From: Oreocharis arfaki
Taxonomy: Eukaryota > Chordata > Aves > Passeriformes > Paramythiidae
Assembly: GCA_013398015.1 (NCBI GenBank)
Contig: VZRR01012739.1
Coordinates: 62,001-126,000, forward strand
Reading direction: 5' to 3'
Length of the DNA: 64,000 nt
Part shown: one piece after another, positions 22,131 through 34,057 of the stretch
Position numbering within the stretch: the first letter of the stretch is position 1
How the letters are laid out: each line of letters opens with the position of its first letter
Position numbers and translations under genes: made by a program
The notes under the pieces: model-generated
What the model was told of the DNA's origin: nothing
What the model saw: only the letters and a program-made list of their open reading frames with translations
Databases searched by the model: none

Positions 22131-25100
22131 TGGCAATAAAAAGATTATTGGCTTATGAATGAGGTCCCTGCATCCATCTGGTTTGAGATAGAATTTTTGG
22201 CTGTAAGAGGTGCATTGTGCTCCCCAGTTTTCACCTTATAAATCTGTTTGTCCATAGAGTTCTTGGAAGAGGTTCTTGGATTCATCTAATATTATTTAAA
22301 TGGCCATTTTATAGAAACTCTTATTTTTAAAATTCAAGTGAGATGAATAACAAATGTTCTGTCCATGTGTACAAAATATCTAATGGCAGGAGTTTAAGTA
22401 AACATTGCTTAGCATAAATAATTTTATACGAGGAAGAAACCAGGAATTTGGGAAAATGCAATTAAGAAAGAGCTATTAAAATAAACTGGTCGAACACTTC
22501 AAAATTGGTTGAAGGATCATAAAAATAGCCAATGCTATCTTAAATATTATATTAGAGGAATCTCTCTTCCCAACAAATCTCTCCCCTGAAACAGCAGAAT
22601 CAATAATCCATCAGGAGACACACAGGCTGTTGAAAACTGTGAAATGAGGCAGCAGAGCACCAGAAGTGTAAGGGGAATTCAGCTTTGAATGAGTAAAATT
22701 CCCTAAATGTCTTGCCAGTATATGACTAAACTTTGAGCAGTGCAGAAACTTGGGTAATAAAGTCTGAGACACTGGAACATAATGTACTCGGATAGAAAAT
22801 TTGATAAATTATGAGAGATAGATGATTAATCAAGTAATAGACTAGAAACATTTAACTGAATGTGTGAGACTCACGTAATCAAAAATAAGTTATCATGATC
22901 AAGATGTGATAGCCGTGCTGCTACTCACCTGCTGCCAAACAGAGGCAGCCCTCTGGATTTCAGAGGGGTCTCATTCTCAGTGTAAAGACGTGTTTTACTT
23001 CTGCCTTGGGGATCTGGGACAGAGGGACTCTCAGAGCATGTATCTTCCACGACTGGAAGGGGTGGCACTGGAAAAATCAGGGTGTAGAAAGCAAGAGGGG
23101 AAATTTAGCAAAGCATCTCCCTTCTCCAGCCTCTCTCCTGCTAGAATCCGCTTTGTCTTGTTATGAAGGGAGAGATTTGCGTGTTTTCTGTGGCTGTTGA
23201 ACTGTCTGGCACCAATTCCTTCTGATCAAACAAAGTTTTAAGTGGCCTTGTTGGTCCTTCACTATGAATTTGCATTTTTCAGCCCTTTGGAAAGGCTTCA
23301 AAATTCTTTCAGTTGTCTTTGCTGTTCAGAAATAAACCTCACATTCCTGGAAAATTTGGCAGTTCTGTCCATAAGCTTATTAAAGCCCAAAATGCCTGCT
23401 GTATATCTGTTCTTATGCACAATTTTCAACAAGTGTGCTCTGTCCCCTCCGTTATACTGAATTATAACTTGAAATTCTTAAAATTCAAAGACAATGGTAG
23501 AGGAAATACAGATTAAATACAGAATTAAAGCATTTCATTGGTATGGTCCTATCATTGCTCCTCAGCAGTTCCAATAGCAATTTGCCATGAAATTCCAGTG
23601 TATACTGGCAATTGCCTGTATTTTTCCCCTAATATGTGTGAAATTTGGATTGCAAACACTGCATCCTGACCTGTACTTGCTCTATACATTCTTGTTCAAA
23701 GAATATCTTTACCTAACATTCCTAAATTGCCAAAGAAACTGCCAAACTTAAAATCTTGTGTGGTTCTGAAACTGAGTGAAGCTCAGTTTGCTGTTCTGCA
23801 AAGTCCACTCCTCGTAGGTGCTGCGTGGGAATGTGATTTTGTACAGCTCCCTGGATAACTGCACTTGATAACAAATTCAGTTTTCCCCTATTAAGTCCTC
23901 CTAATATTCCCTGTGAGAGGTATCCAGGTCCTCCAAGCCAAGGGTAACTTGTTTTTATTTAAGGAAAAGCCTTCTCATTCTCTCTAGTTCTCTCTCTAAA
24001 TCGTCATTTTCTGAAATTTTGGGAATGCAGAATAGTCTGCTGCCGGTTTTTTGTCTTTGTATTTTGTAGAGCTGAGACAATCTGAGGAATATTACATTAA
24101 ATTTGTTAAACCTGCATGTTTATTTTCTATTGCATGAAAGGCAGGACATCTGGTGTGTGACAACAGCAGGTGCACAAGGTATTTCTTCAATTATTGTTGT
24201 TTGCTTTAGGTGTACTAAAACAAATATCTTCACTCTCACTCCTACGAAGTATTTAAATAACCTACATTGTGATTCCCATTATAATAAGCATAATCAAACA
24301 GGAAAACAAGTGGTTTTCGGAACCACACCTCTTGATTTTCAATTTTTTTACTAGATTTGCCTCTTCATTTGTCTGCAGAGTCTGTGCATAATTTAAACTT
24401 TTTCTCAGCATAAAGGTAGTTATTCACAGAAGGGAAAGGAGGACAATCCATTCATCATAGTGACAATAAAGCACTCAGGACATCCTTGTCCAATAACCTG
24501 CTCCATCACTTCCCTTCCTGTCCAGCCTTGGCCAGCCTGTTAGATTTACAAGGCTATTTCAGGGTGAAAAGTTCCCTGATAATCTGTCTTTTAGCTTATC
24601 AATTTCCCACCTGTCATGCAAAGATAATAAGAGTGGATTTACAATGGGGATATTTGACCTACACATGAAATCTCATGGGGCAATAAAGTTCCTAGGTGGC
24701 TGTTCTGGCCTCAGCTTCACCCAGATTATTCATGTCTTTTCAGAAATGGAAAAAGCTGATTTCTTTGAGCCTTTGCATGTCCCCGGCCTAAGCCATGCTC
24801 AGGGGTCATTTGGGAGAGTGAAGGCCAAAAAGTTGGTGACTGGTCCTGCAGTTTAATTCCATGAACACATCATCAGTGCCCAGGAATACGCCTGGGAATG
24901 ATTTAATTTCCGACTCTAGGTGTAGTCTTTCCCCACTCTGGGATTTTTTTTGAGTAGAGGATGTCGGATATAGGTACAGCACATTGAGGGTGGAAAGGAG
25001 GATGTCCCTTTTCCTGAGGCAGAACAAAAGATCCCTGGGAAAATCTGCATGAACTTCAGCAGTTTTCAGAGGCTGAGATTTCATAAGGATGTCTTGTGAG

Positions 25101-26863
25101 TTCCAGCATGTTCCAATGAGCTGTATTTGAGCACATCCCAAACACAAATCCACAGTTCAAAGGCTGCTCAACCATTTTCTGAGGAGCTGACTGAAAACCT
25201 TTGGTGTTTTCACCAATTTTCCTTTCCCTAGTTAGCTTGAACCCCAATCCTACTTTTTTTCTGGCAGAGTCGTGCAGAAAGGATGTAATTGCAGTGCTCA
25301 TGATGAGGTGACTCTTCACCAAGAGGTCCCTGTTTACTCAGTTTTGCCTTGAGGAGTGTGAATGAGGCTCATCCCCCAGAAAGTCAGCAGATTTCCGTGT
25401 GAACAGGATTGGGAAGGCCTGGCACAGCTGTAACCACTATTGTGGCTGTTTCCATACTTAGCTCCTCTGTGTCATTGCCTACAAAGCCTCTTAGGAAAAA
25501 GATGCTCAGTCGAGGGCTTTGAAAAAGGGAGAGTCCTATTTTTACGATGTGTGTCACCATCCTGTGTTTGAAAGTCGTTATCCCCTTTCCGAAAACCACT
25601 TTTTAATTTTGCTTTATGGGACTTAAAACACAGCCAGGAGGTGATTGCACTGTGAGGTGCAATGGTTCAACCCGGAGTACAAACACAACAGGGACAGGTG
25701 GCGAAGGAAGGCAGAGCCTCTTCTTTCCTCCTTTGTGAGTTTACCCTCCATGAAATCCAGTCTGTGCCAGACTGGGGGATAATCTGCTTCCTTTTCCTGG
25801 AGGAGGCTGCTCTTTGCAGCAGAGAATTTTGGGATCCTAAATTACTGCATAAACCATGCAGGAAAGGGCTGGTTTATTTTCCCAGCTAAGCCCTGACTCT
25901 TGTATAAGTCACCTGCAGATGCAGCACAGTTGTTTCCTTCTCTCTCACAGGTACAGGAATCGCTGGAGGCACGGCAGTAAAAGAATCACAAAGCTGGCAA
26001 CCCTTTAGAAACGTCTGGGTAAGGGAATTATTCAACAGCACAGTGATTCATGCTCCCTGGTTCTGCACAGGAGATGGTCACAGAGCTTTTTTCCACTGGG
26101 AGGAGGGAGACAAGGGGCAGACAGGCTTGGCTCCACACTCAAGAGAAATGACTCTGAATTTTCTCATCTTTCCCTCAATATTTTCTCAGCTCCTGGATGT
26201 GTGGGAGGAAAAGGAAGTTATTCAGGATCTGTTATGACTTTCCACTACGTTCCTGCATTTTGGATTAGTGTTTGTCTTACGTCTGCAGCCCATTGTCTCT
26301 TGAATGAGCGGATTCCTACCTCCCCATTCTGTTATCTCTCCATCGAGGCAGCTGAAATTGCCTGTGAAGAGACTACTTGGGTTTGCTTATCAGGCCTGGG
26401 TAAAATTCCTTTTAAATGTACAGAAAGGTTTCAAGGATTAGAGCATGCCTTGGTTTGGGCCTATGGCATCAAAACCATATTTGGGAAATTTCTTGGTCTT
26501 AAGCTCTGATATCTATTCAGGAGCAATAAGATAGGACTATTTAGAGCCAGCATTACTCAGAACATTTAGGAAAAAGCAGACGAGAGCTGAAACCCTGCTT
26601 GGGAAGTGGAAAAATACCCACAAAATTTTAAAAACCCCAGTTCGAATTTAGTATAGTTTCTCAGGGATCCTCCAGAAACAATATCTTGATGGTTCCTCAT
26701 ATTTTTAAATCTTTTTAGCCTCCTCACGTTATGCATACTGAGGGAATTCCCCTGTCCCCTAAACTCTGTGAATAACAAGAAAGATATGTCTTATTAATAA
26801 AGTTGTATCGTTAAAATATTCCCAATTCTACATAATCAGTCATAAACTCTCTAAGTACGAGGA

Positions 26864-26876
26864 TTTTTTTTTTTTT
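26864..26876. repeat. Poly-T run (13 T)
   Basis: Homopolymer of 13 T preceded by GGA and followed by CACAAAATGG; no element attached. Confidence 0.9.
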
Positions 26877-29592
26877 CACAAAATGGAAACTAAATGCTTA
26901 TTAATCTTTTCCAGGTGTGTAAAAGCAAATAGAAAGGCCAAACTCTAATCTATGTCTAACATTTTAAATAGAATCTTGCTGCACATAAACGTTTGCTGTG
27001 ATGCTGACCATTAATTTACTCATTTTCAAGGTGTGTGGCCCTATTAAGTTGGGAAATTCATCTACAGCTCACACATACGTGCCTCTGTTTCTGGTAGCAG
27101 GGGTATTTTGATATGTAGCAAACACCAAAGCCTGACATCATTTTTTGGCAGGCACGTGGATATTTTGGGTTGTAATTGCTGGCTTGCATGTCAGTGCACT
27201 CCTGCTGTCTGTTAACCAGAACCATCTCCTTGCGCTTGGGGGGTTTTTTGCCAGTCATTTCTCCGGGCTCAGCAAATTAAGGTTCTTTCACCAGCTAAAA
27301 TGGTTTAATTTCCACGTACATTTCTCTTTTGTGCAATGCAGAGATGCCCAACTCTCTGTGCTTCAGCTGGAAAATCACATCCTCAAGTTCTGTGACCATT
27401 CCCTCGAACGCTTTGCTTTTACTTCCTCACTTAAGTGCTCGCAGTGAACATTCCCAGTGAAGTGTTTTCCAAGTGAGGGTCTTCTGGGGGTCATAAACAG
27501 GGTCCAAAATACCCTCTACAGCCATTACTCTACATCTATAGCTAAACTGAAGGCCTGGTGGTGGTTGTGGGTGTTACCAGAAATATTTTACTGTAAAGGA
27601 AGGCCATAAACATGGAAAAACGTTGACAGTCATTACCACAAAGTGGGTGAAATTTTGGAGGGCAAAACTTCCGGCAGCAATATTAAATCGTTTTGATTTC
27701 AGTATTTAGAAAACAACCAGGTAAAGTGAAGATTAATTCCTGCTCATGAACAGAAATCTCAGCCTTAACCTAGAGTTTCCTTTTGGATAGAAGGAGCTGC
27801 GAAAGTACTCTGTAAAGAGGGTGAGAAATATGTGTTTTACACATTATTGAGCCTGATTAATAAATATATGGCTTAGAGGCAGCCTAATTGAAAAAAGCTG
27901 AATCTTTTCAGTGATCAGAACAAACTAATTTTGCTGGAGAGAGGATTTTCTTCAAATCACTCTGATTCCCTCAGCATTGATGTAGACATGTAAATCACTA
28001 TGTGAAAATATTGTTGTTGGATGCTTTAATTCTTGTCTAGAATTCCCCCAAACCAGCTTGTAAGTTGATATTAGTATTTCTTCTCTGCTTTCTGGAAACT
28101 GCTGTTTACTGGTAAAATATGTCAGCACTGGAGAGTTCACTGGAACTTGCCCAGTTGTGCAAACCAAAATGCAAATAATAAGCAATATCACATGTAAAAA
28201 ATTGTATTTCTGGACATGTAGTAGTTATGAGAAATACTTCCCCCATTCCCAAAAATGAGTAGCTTCATATTCAGTCCAAATTAAAGTACTAAACATCTTT
28301 AAGGGTTTCACATATTTCATCTCTTCAGCAAAAGTGGAATGAGGAGGTTATAAAGCTAATATCACTGGTACAGAGCAAGGTTTCAGTATCAAATAGGGAA
28401 GGAACAGGTAAGAGAACACAGATCCGCTCATTTAAAGTTGATTAAACTTTATAATCTTCCTCTTAAGAATTTACAGGCACATCTCCAATCCTATTTTTGT
28501 GGAGAATAATGAAGGTATTTAAAAAGAGAAAGAAGCCCAACAGCTGATGGACAATGTTCCTAATAAAAGTTCAAGCACAGTGGGTGACATAAAAAGAGCT
28601 CAAAATGACCCTTAAAAAATGCAGGCAATGTCCTGGAGAGGAAAAGAGCGTTATTAATTAGAACTAAATGCAGAATTCAATGGAGACAAAGGAATAATCA
28701 GAAAGTTTTTCCTCAGAAAGGATCTAGAAACTGTAGGAAATGTTTAGGTTATCCTCAAAAGGGATGTGATGTTGTTACAGCTATGTGGGCAACAAGAGGT
28801 TTGTGTGGGATCCAATACAGGAGAGTCCCAAGGGATGGGACACCAAAACCATTCCCTAGAACTGAGGCAGATTTATCCAAGCAATTCCTGGCATAGCTGG
28901 AAGTATTTAAATCCAAATGAAACAAATGAAGGTTGCTCTGAAGCTGCTGTCGCAGGTAATTTAAATATGGTGCGCTGTTTCTTCTCAGTCTCTGCCTCTT
29001 TAGAAAAAATAGTGCCAATTTCTACCATTTTCCTCTTGAAAGGCAGACTCTGTCGCTGTGGCAGTGACACATCACTGAACCTTTCAGTGATAAGCAGAGA
29101 GAAAGTCCTGGGGAGGGACCTGAGCAGTTCTAATTCTGGGCTGAAATCTGAGTGAAAATGAGTAAGGAGCTCTTAGTTTTGGGAGAAGACCTAAATAATT
29201 CCATATAATGTGATAAAAATCACTTCAAAATGCTAAAGGTGCTGATTTTTTTTTTCTTTTTCTTCCCCAAACCATTGATTCTTTCACAGCATAAGTCCCA
29301 GAGGCAGATTCCAATGTTTCTCAGACGAGTGACAACTGTCCTTGTGTGCTTCCCACATCCATTGACTTTATTTTGTTTTCTTCAAAGTTCACATAAAATG
29401 CAGGCTGGAAAAAATTCCCAAGCTGTTATCTAGAGGGAGCTCTTGCCTTTGATTGGAAACTGTTTCATCATAAAAAATGTATATAAACTTGTTTGCAAAC
29501 TGCATTATTCCTGGGTTTAGGTGTTTAAATGGAATTGTCATTTAGAGGAAGACTATAAATTATTAGGTATAATCAGATCTGATATGTTTTGT

Positions 29593-29634
29593 GCATATAC
29601 ATGCATATACATGTGTCCATAATATATATATATA
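29593..29634. repeat. GCATATACAT tandem pair and AT microsatellite
   Basis: Two perfect copies of GCATATACAT (29593-29612) are followed within ten bases by an AT dinucleotide run (29622-29634). Confidence 0.9.
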
Positions 29635-29784
29635 AAATTATAAGAGCCAAAGTTATAGTAGAGTGTTTAAGGATTCTATGTGTATTACGGTGAGCTCTCA
29701 CAGTGTTATGAAATCATAAAATTCTTCACTAAAGCAGCTTCTGAGACATTTTAGCTGGATTATCCTGAGTGGAAATCAGTATTT

Positions 29785-29799
29785 TATATATATATATAT
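29785..29799. repeat. TA microsatellite
   Basis: An uninterrupted TA dinucleotide run of 15 bases inside an AT-only stretch. Confidence 0.9.
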
Positions 29800-31246
29800 T
29801 TATTAATTTATATTAATGTTCTCCATTTTTGAAAGAAGTAGATGAGCTGACAGGTTTTTTGCTTTAGTTGAGCTAAAGAAGTCCACAACTGCCAAACTGA
29901 AATCTGCCCATCAGCCCCGTCTGAATAAGAATACGTTTTTTCAAATTCTAACAATGGCAAATATCAATTATCATTTGAAAAAGTTCAGCTTCCCAGTGGA
30001 TTTGAAGGGAAAATTTATCTATTTAGCAAGAGGAGGTCCTCTGCTGTCTCGTCAGCCCTGTGCTGCTCTCTGCGTGTCCGGACATACCGGCTCAGACTAG
30101 ATTTCAAAGTAAATGTGAGCATTTTCTATTTAGTTCTCTTTATTTTTCCAGCTTTCTTTCACTTGTGTAAACCAGAAAAGTTCATCCTATCATCATGAAT
30201 TTAAGAAGGGGTTTCTTTAGGTTTCTTTCTTTCTAAAGAATGAAAAGCACCCTGAGATGCAATCTCATCCTTATTGCAGTCTCAGCCATACCATTTTCAC
30301 CCTCATGGTTTAAAGGTCCATTTTTTTCCCACATTCCAGTGAAAACTTAGTAACAGGACATGAAGAGTACAGCTCAGGCTGTACTGGCAGCTGCTTGTGA
30401 TGGATGTGAAAGCGTGGAGTAATGTGATGCTTGTCGTATAAACCAAAGCTATCTCAGAGCAACCGAGAATTTGGGGCTGCTTTGATAGAAAATATTTATG
30501 GTATTTTAGAAAAGCACACAGTGAGGGACAACGGCTTCTGGTTTTGTGTGGGGATTAACTACTGGGAAGGGTGATCAAGTGTAGAAAATCAGAATGCAGG
30601 AGATGCAGGCTCAGAGAGGAAAAGGGTGATAGCTGTGAGACATTTCCCTCTGGAGCTCTGGATGGGATCGATGTGTGCAGGCCCAGGTGGAATTGGAAGG
30701 GAAGAACCTGGACAGACCTTTCTTTACTACTTCCAGTACTTTACTACTTTCACAGCAGGCCTGGGCTGTGTGAAAGTCCCTGGAGAAAAGTGAGATGCTG
30801 TCCATTGCCTAAATTCACTTTATGAAGTGAAGCTGATGCTCTCTTTGAGGATATTTTTCCTCAGCTTGAAGTCAGTTCAGATGAGCATCCTCTTCCTCTC
30901 TTTGCTTGCTGTAGAATCACAGAACCATCCTAGCAACCATCCATGGCTCTGATCAAATACATCCATGGAAAAGCAGCTGGAAAAGGAAGGGAGCTGGTCT
31001 CCAGCAATGCTATTCTGTACAACACAACCCCACAACTGCGGGCCCACAATGAGATTTTGATGCCAAACAGAGAACTATCAGTGCCTCAACTCTTTTTTCC
31101 TTCATGTTTGTGGTGTTCAGTGTTCTGTGAAAAAGATGGACATCGGATGCAGTGGTAAGAAAATGTCTGAGTTCAACTTGTATTTTCCGCTCTGTGTGTT
31201 TCCCTAAGTAGGTCTATCATTCTCACTCTGTGTAACATACTGTACT

Positions 31247-31264
31247 TTAATATTAATATTAATT
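31247..31264. repeat. TTAATA hexanucleotide repeat
   Basis: TTAATATTAATATTAATT, nearly three copies of a six-base unit. Confidence 0.85.
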
Positions 31265-32489
31265 TCTGACAGGTTGGTTTCTAAGTTGCACCCTCAAACA
31301 CTGCTCATAGCAACAGAGTTTTGCAGATAGTTGAATCTAGATATCAAAGTCTAGATCTGTTTGGGTGACTAAATCCTGAATTTTCATTTCTTTCCCAAGT
31401 AAAACACTGTTATTTGAGGAATTTGTCATATGATTCAGTTCCATAGAGTAGAGAAAATGTGGTAACAGTCATAAAACCTTGTTAAGTGCACAGCACTGAC
31501 AGGCTTTTCCTAACTGCACTTTTCCAGATCCCTGCTCTTGCTGTTTTTTTTTCAAGACAGAGCAAACCTGTGCCAAGTTTATTAGACCCATATCTCCCAG
31601 ATGCATTCATTAACCAAGATCCTTCCTGTCTGGAAGGGTGTTCCCAGCAAGTGTAGTTTGGCTTACAGTTGCTGTGACCTGATTCAGAACAGGAAACTTC
31701 CAAACATTATTCCCTTCTCTGACGGCATTTGAACTGTTCTGGAACAGAGATGGTCATGAAGTAATCATTAATGACCTTTAATTCTTCGCTTGTATGTTTT
31801 AGGGTACTGAATTATTACTGTGGTTTCCCTAAGTCCAGTTTTTATTAAGAAGTTGAATAATTGTTGCAAGAGTCCATATTAGCTTTTTATTTATAATTTT
31901 GAAGGAAAATTTGTTTAGCCCTGATTTAGTGGCAATAGACATCCCTCACATGATTCATAATATCAATACATGAGGCAAGGATGAGACAAACTTTCAATCA
32001 CCACACTTCTACTTAACAGTTAGAAGTATACGTCTCTTAATAAATAAAAAATTGCAACCTCAAAACTCTACTAGAAAATACTGCATGGAAAGAGTTTTGA
32101 AAAGGAACCTTTGAGAGGTGACTTGCAAATCTGACTGTGGTTAGGTGGAAGAGAGAAATAAAATCTGTGTTTATTAACACCGATAGCATCACTGGCTCAG
32201 GACTAGGGCCAGTGGTTCCACCTGCACAAGTGGGCAGAACTAACCTCCAAATCCCCAAACCTGCAGCACACAGAGCAACACAATAGGAATTGTTTTGTAA
32301 CACCCTCTCCACAACTTTAGAACCTGGAAAAAAAACCAAAAGAAGACAACAAAAAACCTGAAAAACTAGACCAAGAGAAATCCTCTTCGTGCTCTTTATA
32401 GTCTTGCTGGCAGCTCTTGCAATGCACAGGAAAATAGCACATGACCGACGGTTCTCAGAGTACAAGCCCCGTACTCCACATCTTCCTCG

Positions 32490-32805
32490 TGAGAGGAGCA
32501 GGAGGGGCAGGCCCTGACCTCTGCTCTCTGTGATCAGGGACAGGGGCCAGGGAACAGCTGGAGCTGTGTCAGGACAGGTTTAGGTTGGATATCAGGGAAA
32601 GATTTTTCTCCCAGAGGGTGCTGGGCACTGCCCAGGCTCCCCAGGGAATGGGCACAGCCCCGAGGCTGCCAGAGCTCCAGGAGTGTTTGGACAGCGCTAC
32701 CAGGGATGCCCAGGGTGGGGTTGCTGGGGGATCTGTGCAGTGCAGGGGCTGGATTGGATGATCCCTATGGGTCCCTTCCACCTCAGGGTATTCTGAATTT
32801 CTGTG
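32490..32805 (+). mobile_element. CR1 LINE fragment, second subfamily type
   Basis: Blocks GGAGGGGCAGGCCCTGACCT, GGAACAGCTGGAGCTGTG, GGTTTAGGTTGGATATCAGG, CTCCCCAGGGAATGGGCACA, GAGCTCCAGGAGTGTTTGGA, GGATTGGATGATCCCTATGG and GGTCCCTTCCACCTCAG appear in the order of a sense-strand CR1 3' end. The internal blocks differ from the copies at 4862, 9850 and 49018, so this is a different CR1 subfamily. The fragment at 42484-42601 matches its tail on the opposite strand. Any open frame here is a by-product of this GC-rich untranslated sequence. Confidence 0.93.
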
Positions 32806-33828
32806 CAGAAACTCGTCCTAGAAACCTGGATGGTTTTACTGCAGGGACCAGGGACCAGTTGTCACCTGAGCTGTGTTAGCTGCTGATCTCATCTCAGCAC
32901 CATCTGTGAGGAGTTTTACATTCTTGTTAAGGTTATTAAAGCCCATTTGTCAGGAGAGCAGAGTTCTGCACATTGCCATGCAGCAGTGCTGCTCATAATG
33001 CTGGGCCATTTTGGTGGTAATGTGTCCAAGGAAGAGTAATTCATCTTGATAAGTTTTCAACATCACTTACCAAAACATTGCAGCAGCATGACACAACCCA
33101 AAGGCCTCAGTGTGCTCAAATGCACACAGGTGCTAAAACTGGAATAACCCAAGCAGCAATTCAGGTGCTGCAAATCCTGACAAATTATTTGCATTGGGCT
33201 TCAGTGTTCCAAGGTTGGGGATTTTCAAGAGTCCAGCAGATCATTAAGTTTGATTTCCGGGTCAGCACAGGATCTGAATTATCAATGTATCAAAAGAATA
33301 ACTGCTTCACTCTTTTAAGGGCTAATTGCAAACTCAACACTGCATCAAGATATTGTAGCTCAGGTAACAGATATGTTGTTTTATTTGGGGTTTTTTTGCT
33401 ATACAGAAATATTTAGAGGTAATTAACAGCATATTTGTTTTGCTGATTGTTCTGAAGGAAAATAAACACATCCTCCCATTTCCTACTCTAACTCACTTAA
33501 TTTTGCTGCTTTTCTCACCTACCAGGAACGTAAATAGAATAAACTTAGCAACAGAAGTCACTCTGTAGTGTTGGAGGCTGTGACGGGACATCCCAAGTAG
33601 GCTGACAGAGCTGATAGACCTCAGAAGAGCAGTTCTGGGAACATAAAGAGCTCACCTTCGTGAGTAGGAAGAACTATGAGGTGGAATTCCACCACCTCGA
33701 TCATGTTTGTCACATTTGGAATATAGAAAAGACATAATTAAGGTTTGGTCTTCATCTCTGCTCTTGTGTCAAATCATCTTCTATGATGCCAAAACACATA
33801 TGTAAAAAATTCAGACAGAAAGCAATAT
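32806..33828. other. Non-coding stretch, no gene seen
   Basis: About 1 kb between two CR1 fragments, with a 112-codon unsupported frame (33078-33416) and nothing else recognised. Confidence 0.55.
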
Positions 33829-33960
33829 AATCACAGAATCACTGCATTAACTAGGTTGGAAAGGAACTTTGAGATCATCAAGTGCGACCTGTGACCTAAC
33901 ACCACCTTATCAAGTAAACCATGGCATTGAGTGCCACATCCAGTGTTTTTTAAAACACCT
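33829..33960 (-). mobile_element. CR1 LINE fragment, third subfamily type
   Basis: The plus strand reads AATCACAGAATCACTG, AGGTTGGAAAGGAACTTTGA, GATCATCAAGTGCGACCT, GTGACCTAACACCACCTTAT, CCATGGCATTGAGTGCCACA, TCCAGTGTTTTTTAAAACAC. This is the reverse complement of a CR1 tail type carrying a CACTCAGTGC block. The copy at 62297-62491 carries the same blocks on the plus strand. It is 5'-truncated to about 130 bp. Confidence 0.9.
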
Positions 33961-34040
33961 TTCTTAAACCTTTACTGAATTTTACACCAACACTCAAATG
34001 CACACACAATAAAATATATATTTATACATAGAAATAATTT

Positions 34041-34055
34041 TATATATATATATAT
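34041..34055. repeat. TA microsatellite
   Basis: TA dinucleotide run of 15 bases at the end of an AT-rich stretch (about 33996-34057) just beyond the CR1 fragment. Confidence 0.9.
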
Positions 34056-34057
34056 TT

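Larger units (their letters stand above)
22131..32489. other. Non-coding stretch, no gene seen
   Basis: About 10 kb of AT-rich sequence closing the CR1-free interval. Open frames up to 129 codons are scattered over all frames without domains. Microsatellites at 26864, 29593, 29622, 29785 and 31247 are listed separately. An AGAATCACAGAA word at about 30913 recalls a CR1 tail, but nothing CR1-like follows it. Confidence 0.55.

Noticed and set aside
26641..26655. Possible tRNA B-box (AGTTCGAATTT)
   Set aside because: It departs from the GGTTCGANNCC pattern at its edges, and no A-box or cloverleaf can be traced around it.
30913..30930. Possible CR1 tail (AGAATCACAGAACCATCC)
   Set aside because: Only the short tail-like word matches; the GTTGGAAGGGACC block that should follow is missing.
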